Source of the DNA: JBBDMU01 sp040905685
GTDB lineage: Bacteria; Bacteroidota; Rhodothermia; Balneolales; Natronogracilivirgulaceae
DNA length: 47,630 nt
Assembly (NCBI GenBank): GCA_040905685.1
Contig: JBBDRB010000029.1
Span: 1-47,630 of the forward strand
Direction: 5' to 3'
Shown: one piece after another, positions 16,779 through 24,367 of the stretch
Layout of the letters: each line of letters starts with the position of its first letter
Position numbering within the stretch: the stretch's first letter is position 1
Notes under the pieces: generated by a model
What the model was told of the DNA's origin: nothing
The model's database searches: none
Seen by the model: the letters and a program-made list of their open reading frames with translations, nothing else
Position numbers and translations under genes: made by a program

Positions 16779-18137
16779 ATGGAAGCTATGGATAATAAAG
16801 TCGTTTCAACTTCAAAAATAAAATCCGGCATTTCCCGGCGTAGATTTATTGGAAGTTCCGCTGCATTGGCGGGCGGTGTGGTGATTAATCCTCTGGGCGT
16901 CGGCGCCAGCGCTCATGCTGCAGGAAGCGATACCTTAAAATTAGCTTTGGTTGGATGCGGCAGTCGTGGAGCCGGAGCTGTACGCGATGCCCTGCGCGCC
17001 GATCAATCCACGGAACTCGTAGCCATGGCCGATATATTCCGCGACCAGCTAGACCGGTCCTATGATATCCTTACGAGGGCGGAGGGCATAAATCAGCGCA
17101 TAAAGGTTCCTGAAAAGCACAAATTTGTAGGGTTGGAGGGCTATAAAAAAGCCATAGAGCTTGCGGATGTTGTTTTACTGGTGACGCCGCCCGCTTTCAG
17201 GCCGCTTCATTTTGAGGCTGCTGTCAATGCCGGTAAACATTGTTTCCTGGAGAAGCCTTTGTCCTCGGACGCACCGGGGAACCGAAGAATACTGGCTGCC
17301 GGAAAACAGGCCGGACAGCAGGGGCTGCGTGTGATGGTGGGCCTGCAAAACCGCTACGCCGTACGGTACCAGAACCTCATTCAACAATTTAGTGAAGGGG
17401 CTATCGGCGATATTACCTCTATGCGCTGCAACTACCTGATCGGAGGGCTAACCCTTATCCCGCGGCAGGCCGGACAAACCGAAATGGAATACCAGCTGAG
17501 GAACTGGCGTCATTTTAACTGGCTTTGGGCCGGGGGACCTTCCGGGCTGACCATACACATGGAAGATATTGCCCACTGGGCCAAGGGGAGCCATCCTATC
17601 CGTGCCAACGGTACCGGAGGCCGGGTATCCATGAGGGGGCCTGAGCATGGTGAGGTTTTTGATACGTATGATATCGAATACGAATATCAGGATGGTACCA
17701 GGCTGCAAAGCCGAACCCGCTACATAGAGGGTTGCTGGTTTGACCGGGGCATCTATTTCCAGGGGACCAAAGGATCCGCTGTGGCTCCCGCATCCGGAGA
17801 CATCGAAATAAAGGATCCCGGTGGCCAAACGATCTGGAGGCATCAGAATGACAATGATCCAAGTCCGTATCTTACCGAACATAAAGACTTCTTTTCCGCG
17901 ATCCGCAATGAAACGTCCTTAAACGATATCAGCTGGGCAGCTGAAAGCAATATGACCAGCATTCTCGGACGAATGGCCGCCCACTCGGGTAAACGAATAG
18001 ATTGGGATGAGGCATTTAACTCTGATTTAAACCTGGTACCGGATGGCATTACCTTTGAAACGGTGCCCGCCGATGTCCCGGGTGAGGATGGTCATTATAT
18101 CCATCCCGTTCCGGGCAGTGGACGAAGAGTGCTGTAG
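16779..18137 (+). CDS. Tat-exported Gfo/Idh/MocA family oxidoreductase
   Basis: A 452-residue NAD(P)-dependent sugar or inositol dehydrogenase-type protein. A twin-arginine signal (SRRRFIGSSAALAGG, about 19-33) precedes the Rossmann motif LALVGCGSRGAGAVRDA (about 54-70). The family EKP motif appears as CFLEKPLSSD near 157. Tat export of a nucleotide-binding protein suggests folding with its cofactor before transport, as in the glucose-fructose oxidoreductase group. It is 30 bp upstream of kduI and probably cotranscribed with kduI-kduD, suggesting a role in uronate or pectin-derived sugar handling. ATG codons at 16779 and 16788 are both possible starts. The exact substrate is not known. Confidence 0.88.
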   Translation: MEAMDNKVVSTSKIKSGISRRRFIGSSAALAGGVVINPLGVGASAHAAGSDTLKLALVGCGSRGAGAVRDALRADQSTELVAMADIFRDQLDRSYDILTRAEGINQRIKVPEKHKFVGLEGYKKAIELADVVLLVTPPAFRPLHFEAAVNAGKHCFLEKPLSSDAPGNRRILAAGKQAGQQGLRVMVGLQNRYAVRYQNLIQQFSEGAIGDITSMRCNYLIGGLTLIPRQAGQTEMEYQLRNWRHFNWLWAGGPSGLTIHMEDIAHWAKGSHPIRANGTGGRVSMRGPEHGEVFDTYDIEYEYQDGTRLQSRTRYIEGCWFDRGIYFQGTKGSAVAPASGDIEIKDPGGQTIWRHQNDNDPSPYLTEHKDFFSAIRNETSLNDISWAAESNMTSILGRMAAHSGKRIDWDEAFNSDLNLVPDGITFETVPADVPGEDGHYIHPVPGSGRRVL

Positions 18138-18167
18138 AATACATTTATCTATTACAACTAAAATATC

Positions 18168-19007
18168 ATGGCTACCCACTATACTATTCGCTTTGCAACC
18201 AATCCGAAAGATTTTGTCACCTATGGCACCCAGCGCCTCCGGGATGATTTCCTAATGCCGGAGCTTTTTTCACCGGGACATATTAACCTTGTATATACCC
18301 ATTATGACCGGTTTATCGTCGGGGGGGTGATGCCGGCGACGAAGCCGGTCGGGCTGGAATCCATTAAGCCTTTAAAAGCGGATCATTTTCTGGACCGCCG
18401 GGAGATCGGCATAATAAACGTCGGTGGCAAAGGGGTGGTGAAGGCTGATGGACGGGATTATGAACTGGAGTATAAAGAAGCCCTGTATATAGGCATGGGG
18501 GTGGAAGAGGTCTCCTTCAGCAACGCAGGTGATAATCAGGCTTTGTTTTATCTGAATTCGGCTCCCGCTCATACCCCCTATCCTCTGAAAAAAGTCGCTC
18601 AGGCTGATTCGGAGATCGTAGAGTTGGGCTCTTTGGAAACATCCAACCAGAGGGTAATCCGTAAGCTGATCGTCAACAGCATTGTAGACACCAACCAGCT
18701 GCAAATGGGCATGACCGAACTTGCTGCCGGCAGCGTGTGGAATACCATGCCGGCCCATGTTCATGACCGGCGGATGGAAGCGTATCTGTATTTTGAACTG
18801 CCCGAAGATCAGGCTGTCTGTCACTTTCTGGGAGAACCGGATAATACGCGACATATCTGGCTGCACAACAACCAGGCCGTGCTCTCCCCGCCCTGGTCAG
18901 TGCATAGCGGCTCAGGCACCAGTAATTATACCTTTATCTGGGGAATGGCCGGGGAAAACCTCGATTACGGAGACATGGAAATGTGCAGTATAACCGAGCT
19001 GAGATAA
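18168..19007 (+). CDS. kduI: 5-dehydro-4-deoxy-D-glucuronate isomerase
   Basis: KduI isomerises 5-keto-4-deoxyuronate, released from pectin or other uronans by lyases, to 2,5-diketo-3-deoxygluconate. The 279 residues match the family length. The zinc site is visible as HVHDRRMEAYLYFE (about 197-210), with two His and a Glu, and a later His occurs in WSVHSGSGTSNY. The N-terminal RFATNPKDFVTYGTQRLRDD is also characteristic. KduD follows 36 bp downstream, giving two consecutive steps of the pathway. KdgK and KdgA for the later steps are not in the window. Confidence 0.95.
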   Translation: MATHYTIRFATNPKDFVTYGTQRLRDDFLMPELFSPGHINLVYTHYDRFIVGGVMPATKPVGLESIKPLKADHFLDRREIGIINVGGKGVVKADGRDYELEYKEALYIGMGVEEVSFSNAGDNQALFYLNSAPAHTPYPLKKVAQADSEIVELGSLETSNQRVIRKLIVNSIVDTNQLQMGMTELAAGSVWNTMPAHVHDRRMEAYLYFELPEDQAVCHFLGEPDNTRHIWLHNNQAVLSPPWSVHSGSGTSNYTFIWGMAGENLDYGDMEMCSITELR

Positions 19008-19043
19008 GAGTATGACTTTTAAAATGGCAAACCGTTACTACCC

Positions 19044-19829
19044 ATGACTCTATTTAACCTAAAGGGCAAAAGGGCCTTCGTGACCGGTGGGACCCATGGC
19101 CTGGGCATGGCCATGGCAAAAGGGCTGGCTGAAGCCGGAGCCGAACTTATCATCAGCGGCACCACGCCGTCCCGCATGGAAAAGGCCGTCGCAGAGTATG
19201 AAACTTTGGGCTACAGGGTCCACAGCTTTATTTTCGATGTAACCGATGAAACCGAAGCCAAGGCATGTGTTGACAAAGTCGAGAGGGAAATCGGACCGAT
19301 CGACATCCTAATCAACAATGCCGGCATCATCAAACGGGTCCCTCTGCTGGACATGGAAGCCGAAGATTTCCGCAAGGTCATCGATATCAACCTGGTGGGT
19401 CCGTTTATTATGGCCAGGCAGGTTGTCGGGCACATGACAGGGCGGAAGCAAGGAAAAATCATCAACATCTGTTCGATGATGTCCGAGCTGGGCCGGGATA
19501 CGGTCGGGGCCTATGCGGCAGCCAAAGGGGGCCTGAAGATGCTTACCCGGAATATGGCCACGGAATGGGCCCGGCACAACATCCAGGTCAATGGTATCGG
19601 GCCGGGTTATTTTGCTACAGCGCAAACGGAGCCGATCCGTAAAGCCGGGCATCCATTTAATGATTTCATCCTCGCCCGCACTCCCGCCGGAAGGTGGGGT
19701 GAACCCTCCGATCTGGCGGGTACGGCCGTTTTCCTGGCATCAAAAGCCAGTGATTTTGTCAACGGACAAATAATCTATGTTGATGGCGGAATTTTGGCTA
19801 CCATAGGCAAACCGGCCAACGAAGTCTGA
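19044..19829 (+). CDS. kduD: 2-dehydro-3-deoxy-D-gluconate 5-dehydrogenase (SDR)
   Basis: KduD reduces 2,5-diketo-3-deoxygluconate to 2-keto-3-deoxygluconate with NAD(P)H, the step after KduI. It is a classical short-chain dehydrogenase of 261 residues: cofactor motif VTGGTHGLGMAMAKGLAEAG (about 13-32), LINNAGI (about 89-95), catalytic Ser in ICSMMSE, and YAAAKGG with Tyr and Lys spaced YxxxK (about 157-161). Placement straight after kduI supports KduD over other gluconate 5-dehydrogenases of the same superfamily. Confidence 0.93.
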   Translation: MTLFNLKGKRAFVTGGTHGLGMAMAKGLAEAGAELIISGTTPSRMEKAVAEYETLGYRVHSFIFDVTDETEAKACVDKVEREIGPIDILINNAGIIKRVPLLDMEAEDFRKVIDINLVGPFIMARQVVGHMTGRKQGKIINICSMMSELGRDTVGAYAAAKGGLKMLTRNMATEWARHNIQVNGIGPGYFATAQTEPIRKAGHPFNDFILARTPAGRWGEPSDLAGTAVFLASKASDFVNGQIIYVDGGILATIGKPANEV

Positions 19830-19877
19830 TCACATCCACGGAGTATACGCTCAGCATAACCTATAATATTGATCATC

Positions 19878-21362
19878 ATGAACATGAACCGGCCTGTCAG
19901 GATATTAAACCTAATTACCTTTCTGGGATTTGCTTTGTTAACCGAACCAGCAAGCCCAGAACCGTTATCACCCATAGTCAAGACCGTGGATCTTGACCTG
20001 GGGGAATCCAAAAAAGTAACACTTTATGACGGAAGTATAGCCAGCATCGAGGTTCTGGACGTTGAACCGGTTACTGACCCGGTCACGCAGGCCGTACGTC
20101 AGGTACAGGTGACCGTCCTGGTAAACGGAGAACAAACAACCATTCAGTCTGGCAACTACCATTTACCCGTTGAAGCCGGCGGATTGCAACTGGACAGCCC
20201 GGTGACCTCACATTACCTGGAGTTAGCCAGCCAGGATAGCTGGGCGCTGGAAAAGGATGTACGCGTTCGGCTCTGGCCGCAAAATTCCCCCCTTTTATGG
20301 CCTGGAACCTTTAAGTACCCGGTAAATCAGAAATGGCTGGCGTCACAGACACAATATAGCAATGAACCGGTTCAGGGTTCAGGCACACGGGGCGACGGAC
20401 GGATATACTACCATTCGGGTTTGGATCTCGGTGGTGCTGAGAATATGGTTGAAGTATCTTCAGCCACCGATGGAGTCGTAGTTTCTGCGCGGGGGGAGGT
20501 GCTTTCCGGTGAACCGGAAGAACCCATCTCTCCGCGTTATGATGTGGTTTATGTGCGCGATGCACGCGGGTGGTACTACCGGTACAGTCATCTGGCGGTA
20601 ATAGAGCCGGAATTGCAAATAGGGCAGCGTATCAGGGCGGGAGATAAAATCGGCATGTTAGGAAAAGAGGGAGCAAGCGGTGGCTGGTCACATCTTCATT
20701 TTGAAATTAAAAGCATACAGCCTTCAGGAAGGTGGGGCACTCAGGAGGGGTATGCTTTTTTATGGCAATCTTATGTCCAGGAATACGATCCGGTACTATT
20801 GCCGAATGCCCGTCCGCATAAAGTGGTCCATGCCGGTCAGCCGGTTACCCTCAGTGCGGCTAATTCGTGGGCCAAAAATGATATTACCGGCTATGAATGG
20901 ACCTTATCCGACGGGACGGTCAAAGACGGCCTGACTATTGAGCAGGTCTATAATGAGCCGGGCACCTACAGTGAAATTTTGAAGATAACAGACGTCGAAG
21001 GCAACTATGGCTTTGATGTCACGATGGTTAAGGTATATGAACAGGGCAGCACAGGAAAGGACGGACTGCCGCGAATTCATGCCGCTTCATTTCCGTCCTT
21101 TAACATCAAGCCCGGCGATCTGATCTATTTTCAGGTACGTGCATTTGACACCACTGAAGGATATGATGTATGGAATTTTAATGATGGCAGCAAGGAGGTA
21201 ACCGTTAAGTCCAATATAGATGCAGAAAACCACGCGAAGGTTGGCTATTCCATTGTCAGCCACCGGTACCGGGAAGCCGGCGATTATCTGGTTAAGGTTC
21301 ATCGGGAAACGCCTCAAGGTACGGCCACCACCCATCTTCATGTTAAGGTAGAACCAAATTAG
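19878..21362 (+). CDS. Exported M23 metallopeptidase with PKD-like domains
   Basis: A 494-residue exported protein. A signal peptide covers residues 1 to about 28 (ILNLITFLGFALLTEPASP). The LytM/M23 zinc peptidase core lies at about 175-275: YHSGLDLGG supplies the first His and Asp, and WSHLHFEIK the HxH pair. The glycine-rich ASGGWSH precedes the second. Two PKD-type beta-sandwich domains follow (about 310-390, with SAANSWAKNDITGYEWTLSD, and about 400-490 with YDVWNFNDGS). M23 enzymes usually cut peptidoglycan cross-bridges, while PKD domains often mediate carbohydrate or protein contacts. It lies 48 bp after kduD on the same strand and could be cotranscribed, which makes a catabolic or surface role worth considering. 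I chose ATG 19878; a TTG at 19869 adds three residues. Confidence 0.86.
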   Translation: MNMNRPVRILNLITFLGFALLTEPASPEPLSPIVKTVDLDLGESKKVTLYDGSIASIEVLDVEPVTDPVTQAVRQVQVTVLVNGEQTTIQSGNYHLPVEAGGLQLDSPVTSHYLELASQDSWALEKDVRVRLWPQNSPLLWPGTFKYPVNQKWLASQTQYSNEPVQGSGTRGDGRIYYHSGLDLGGAENMVEVSSATDGVVVSARGEVLSGEPEEPISPRYDVVYVRDARGWYYRYSHLAVIEPELQIGQRIRAGDKIGMLGKEGASGGWSHLHFEIKSIQPSGRWGTQEGYAFLWQSYVQEYDPVLLPNARPHKVVHAGQPVTLSAANSWAKNDITGYEWTLSDGTVKDGLTIEQVYNEPGTYSEILKITDVEGNYGFDVTMVKVYEQGSTGKDGLPRIHAASFPSFNIKPGDLIYFQVRAFDTTEGYDVWNFNDGSKEVTVKSNIDAENHAKVGYSIVSHRYREAGDYLVKVHRETPQGTATTHLHVKVEPN

Positions 21363-21368
21363 TGCTGG

Positions 21369-21863
21369 TCATAGAGAAAAATAAAACTGAAATCGGAGAG
21401 CGGGGGCCAGATTCACAGACCGGATGAGCATTATGGAAGCTTCTTCCGTATCCGGCAGATAAAATACCCCAACATCAACGGTAAGGCCGTTGCGGATTTT
21501 ACTGAACAGAAAATCCTTACCAACCGTTAAATTAACGGTGAAGTGCCGGGATGATTCAGTTGCGGAAGGGAAAAATGTACTACCCTGGCGAAAGAAATAG
21601 GTTTTTTGATTGCTTTTTTCTGAGGGCTTACCCAGATATAACCGATGCTCCAGATTTATAGACGTCCATATCATACCCCATGACGGACCAGCTCCGGCGC
21701 TGAAGCCGAATTGACTGAAATCCCCTATCCGATGGGTTAATCCTGCATGAAACAGCTCCGGACCGGAGAGGCCCAGCACAAATCGGGTTTTCCCCGGGCT
21801 GGCTTCCTGAGCAAATAAATCAGTGAACGAAAATAAGGCAAGTAAAACCATGGCCTGCTTCAT
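21369..21863 (-). CDS. Small outer-membrane beta-barrel-like protein, unknown function
   Basis: A 164-residue protein with a signal peptide (MKQAMVLLALFSFTDLFAQ). The mature part alternates hydrophobic and polar residues in short strands, many ending in aromatics (FGFSAGAGPSWGM, NLEHRLYLGK, HFTVNLTVGKDFLF), and closes with FQFYFSL. A terminal aromatic beta-strand is typical of BAM-inserted outer-membrane barrels. I do not recognise the family. It converges on the M23 gene with a 6-bp gap and lies just downstream of a Gfo/Idh/MocA gene on the same strand. Confidence 0.65.
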   Translation of the reverse strand: MKQAMVLLALFSFTDLFAQEASPGKTRFVLGLSGPELFHAGLTHRIGDFSQFGFSAGAGPSWGMIWTSINLEHRLYLGKPSEKSNQKTYFFRQGSTFFPSATESSRHFTVNLTVGKDFLFSKIRNGLTVDVGVFYLPDTEEASIMLIRSVNLAPALRFQFYFSL

Positions 21864-21891
21864 AGCAACTTACTCAGGATTCGTGCCCTGT

Positions 21892-23373
21892 TTAGACTTT
21901 ATCCGGTTCGGGTATTTCGAAACCGGATCGTCGGGGATTGCGCAGTAACGTATTTGCACTGGCCGCATATTCACCGACGAACTTTTCCGAATCCGAATCA
22001 AACGTCAACCATGGACCCAGACGATACCGGCTGTTATTCTGGTTGAGTCCGACACCGTTCTGCATGACGGAATGGAACCAGTTGAATTGCTCCTCTACAA
22101 CGGCATCCGCCGGATCGTTGAAGCTGATAACATCGCTGGAAAAAGGAACTTCATGGCCGAGCCGGTACGAAATATTCATCAGGTGACCCAGGGCGCTGGA
22201 GTAGTGGCCCTCGAACATGCCGGCGTTGACCATATTCGGATCTCCTGACCGGCAAGCCCTGACAAAGCTTCCCGTATTGCCGCCGGGATGAATATCAGCC
22301 TTTTCCAGTTCCAGCGGTTCCCTGCTGCCATCCGGTGAAATGTATTCATCGCCGATGATCTGTCCGCCATCTTCAAAGTAATACCGGTTTTCAACGCGGC
22401 GTTCATATCCGTCATAATTGACGTTGCGGATATTCATGAGCACTTTCTGGCCGTTTGGATATTCGGCCATGGAGAACTGCGTGTTGGGCGTTTCGCCCTG
22501 GTCGTCCCAGGCAAAACGTCCGCCCAGGCTCATAACCCTCGTAGGGTGGACACCGTGCATTTTCGGGTCAAGTGACCAAAAGGCTACATCGAGCTGATGC
22601 GTGCCCTGATTATTAAGGTCTCCGTTACCGGTTTGCCAAAACCAGTGCCAGTCATAGTGAACGAAATTATCATGATAGCGCTCGATCATGGCGTGTCCGC
22701 GCCACAGGTTCCAATCCAGCCAGGGTGGCGGTTCAGAGGGTTGGGTATGACCAATGCCACTCCGGGGTTTCGAGGCAAAGGCATGTGTTACAGCCAGTTT
22801 GCCGTACCTGCCTGAGTGGATGGTCTTGATCAGGTCGGCATACCGGGAATCACTGCGCCGTTGGGTGCCGTGCTGAACGACCACCCCGTACTTTCGGGCG
22901 GCCTCCAGGGCCACGCGGCCTTCCTGAAAATCATGACTGGCCGGTTTTTCGACAAAACAATGCTTACCGGCCTGTGCGGCCCAAATCACCATCTGGGAAT
23001 GCCAGTGATTGGGGGCGGCCACTACGATGCCGTCTACATCGGGATCGTCAAGGGCATGGCGAAGGTCCGTTGTTAATTTCGGCATTTTCCCGGTTTGCTC
23101 CAGTATTTCCTGACCCCTTTGGACCAGAAGTATTTTATCCGGGTCGACAATCCACGCTACTTCCACATTCTCTTCATTGGAAAAACTTTGCAGGTGATTA
23201 TTTCCCCGGCCGTTTACACCGCAAAAAGCTAACCGCAGACGGTTATTCGCTCCCAATACCCTGGAAACCGGCGTCAGAAAAGAGAGCGCTCCCAGGGCAG
23301 CGGAGCCTTTAAATAAATCGCGGCGGTTAATGCCGCCAGAGTTTTCTGCATTGTTGCTGTGGTTGTGACTCAT
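21892..23373 (-). CDS. Tat-exported Gfo/Idh/MocA family oxidoreductase
   Basis: A 493-residue member of the same broad family as the protein at 16779, but clearly a different subgroup. The twin-arginine signal is INRRDLFKGSAALGALSFL (about 15-33). The Rossmann motif is LAFCGVNGRGNNHLQSF (about 49-65), and the EKP motif is CFVEKPASHD near 143. A C-terminal domain with WHWFWQTGNGDLNNQGTHQLD follows (two blocks: WHWFWQTGNGD and LNNQGTHQLDV), the conserved substrate-site region. Such exported forms are abundant in polysaccharide-degrading FCB bacteria. The substrate is not known. It is followed by the small barrel-like gene after 28 bp. Confidence 0.88.
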   Translation of the reverse strand: MSHNHSNNAENSGGINRRDLFKGSAALGALSFLTPVSRVLGANNRLRLAFCGVNGRGNNHLQSFSNEENVEVAWIVDPDKILLVQRGQEILEQTGKMPKLTTDLRHALDDPDVDGIVVAAPNHWHSQMVIWAAQAGKHCFVEKPASHDFQEGRVALEAARKYGVVVQHGTQRRSDSRYADLIKTIHSGRYGKLAVTHAFASKPRSGIGHTQPSEPPPWLDWNLWRGHAMIERYHDNFVHYDWHWFWQTGNGDLNNQGTHQLDVAFWSLDPKMHGVHPTRVMSLGGRFAWDDQGETPNTQFSMAEYPNGQKVLMNIRNVNYDGYERRVENRYYFEDGGQIIGDEYISPDGSREPLELEKADIHPGGNTGSFVRACRSGDPNMVNAGMFEGHYSSALGHLMNISYRLGHEVPFSSDVISFNDPADAVVEEQFNWFHSVMQNGVGLNQNNSRYRLGPWLTFDSDSEKFVGEYAASANTLLRNPRRSGFEIPEPDKV

Positions 23374-23462
23374 CGTTAAAAAATTTAAAGATTAGTGTAA
23401 AGATGCCTTAAGCCAGCTAAATATAGGTACATGGTTATTTATGTATTTTTTGGCTCAAACGC

Positions 23463-23502
23463 AAAAAAAAGACAGGACTTCATGGTCCGAAACGATTCCT
23501 GT
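23463..23502 (-). terminator. Probable rho-independent terminator
   Basis: Read on the minus strand, ACAGGA (23502-23497) pairs with TCCTGT (23477-23472), with an inner GGAC/GTCC helix, and is followed by an 8-nt T-run (A-run 23463-23470). It lies about 38 bp after the stop of the small barrel gene at 23540 and before the Gfo/Idh/MocA gene at 23373, so it probably ends the upstream transcript. Confidence 0.6.
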
Positions 23503-23539
23503 ATTATCATTCAGGGGTAACAGAGCTCAACGTCGACGC

Positions 23540-24022
23540 TCAGAAATAATACCGGATCCCCACAGCCCCGTTGCCGGCAAACTCCGTATCGGGCGTAAGG
23601 TCTAAAATCGGGACCCCTTCCGCAAATATATCAAAAGGAATGCTTTGAAAAACATAATTTAATCCAAGCGGTATCCGAACCCCGGCCGTTGCATCACCGG
23701 CAAATATAACCCTTCCGCCGAGGCCGTAATAAAAAGCCAGCCTTCTTCTTCGCACGTCGCGGAACCATGAGTGCAGTAAATAATCGGCGTGTAAATGAAG
23801 GGCTTCATTTCTGCCGGAAAGAGACCATGCCGCCCCTATGCCGAATGCCGAACGGTTACTGTTCCAGGATTTAACCGAGATTCCCGTTGGCTCGCCCAGC
23901 ATGATGCCCACGCCGAAATTTTCGCCGTCATCGCCTGCTGCCTGGGCGTTTACCGGTTCGGTTGTAATAACCGTCAGCATGCCCGCGAAAGCAAAAAATG
24001 CAAGAATATGGGAAAATTTCAT
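23540..24022 (-). CDS. Small outer-membrane beta-barrel protein, DUF3996-like
   Basis: A 160-residue protein with a signal peptide ending near VNAQA. The mature protein reads as a small barrel: FGVGIMLGEPTGISVKSW (about 36-53), AFGIGAAWSL, LHLHADYLLHSWF, RLAFYYGLGGRVIF, AGVRIPLGLNYVF, and a final AVGIRYYF strand with terminal Phe. The pattern of an opening glycine-rich GxxLGxPTGI segment is typical of DUF3996-type barrels in FCB bacteria. No function is established. It is a single gene with its own terminator. Confidence 0.7.
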   Translation of the reverse strand: MKFSHILAFFAFAGMLTVITTEPVNAQAAGDDGENFGVGIMLGEPTGISVKSWNSNRSAFGIGAAWSLSGRNEALHLHADYLLHSWFRDVRRRRLAFYYGLGGRVIFAGDATAGVRIPLGLNYVFQSIPFDIFAEGVPILDLTPDTEFAGNGAVGIRYYF

Positions 24023-24177
24023 GTCCTGAATTGTATTTTACTAAAGGAAGAAGGCGGCAGAATAATACCTTCCGTTAGAGGAAACCTTTTTGGGTGTCCA
24101 ATCATTCACCCGCCTCCAGATCAATCATTATGCCACATAGAGCCGACAACCCGGAACAATACATCGAACCGGCCGTC

Positions 24178-24367
24178 TTAAGGGATGTTCGCATGTATAT
24201 CCAAAGCGGCAATGTGATATTCTGTACGGAAAATTACGATACGGAAGCGCTGATCGCTTCATCTGTCATTTCTGGAGGCTGAATAGGATGATCCGGATCT
24301 GGAAACGATCGCCCGCATCAAAAACGAAAGCGAAAGCTTTGTGCTGGGTGTGGCCGAAATGAATTAA
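24178..24367 (+). pseudogene. DUF1697 protein remnant
   Basis: Two small pieces of a DUF1697 gene remain. The first (24178-24282) reads LRDVRMYIQSGNVIFCTENY, matching the family's VRTYIQSGNVVF block, and then hits a stop. The second, in another frame, reads DDPDLETIARIKNESESFVL and ends at TAA 24365-24367. The N-terminal third and the segment after the first block are missing. The final stop overlaps, on the opposite strand, the stop of the DUF4157 gene, so the remnant lies right at the downstream end of the injection-system locus. Confidence 0.65.
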
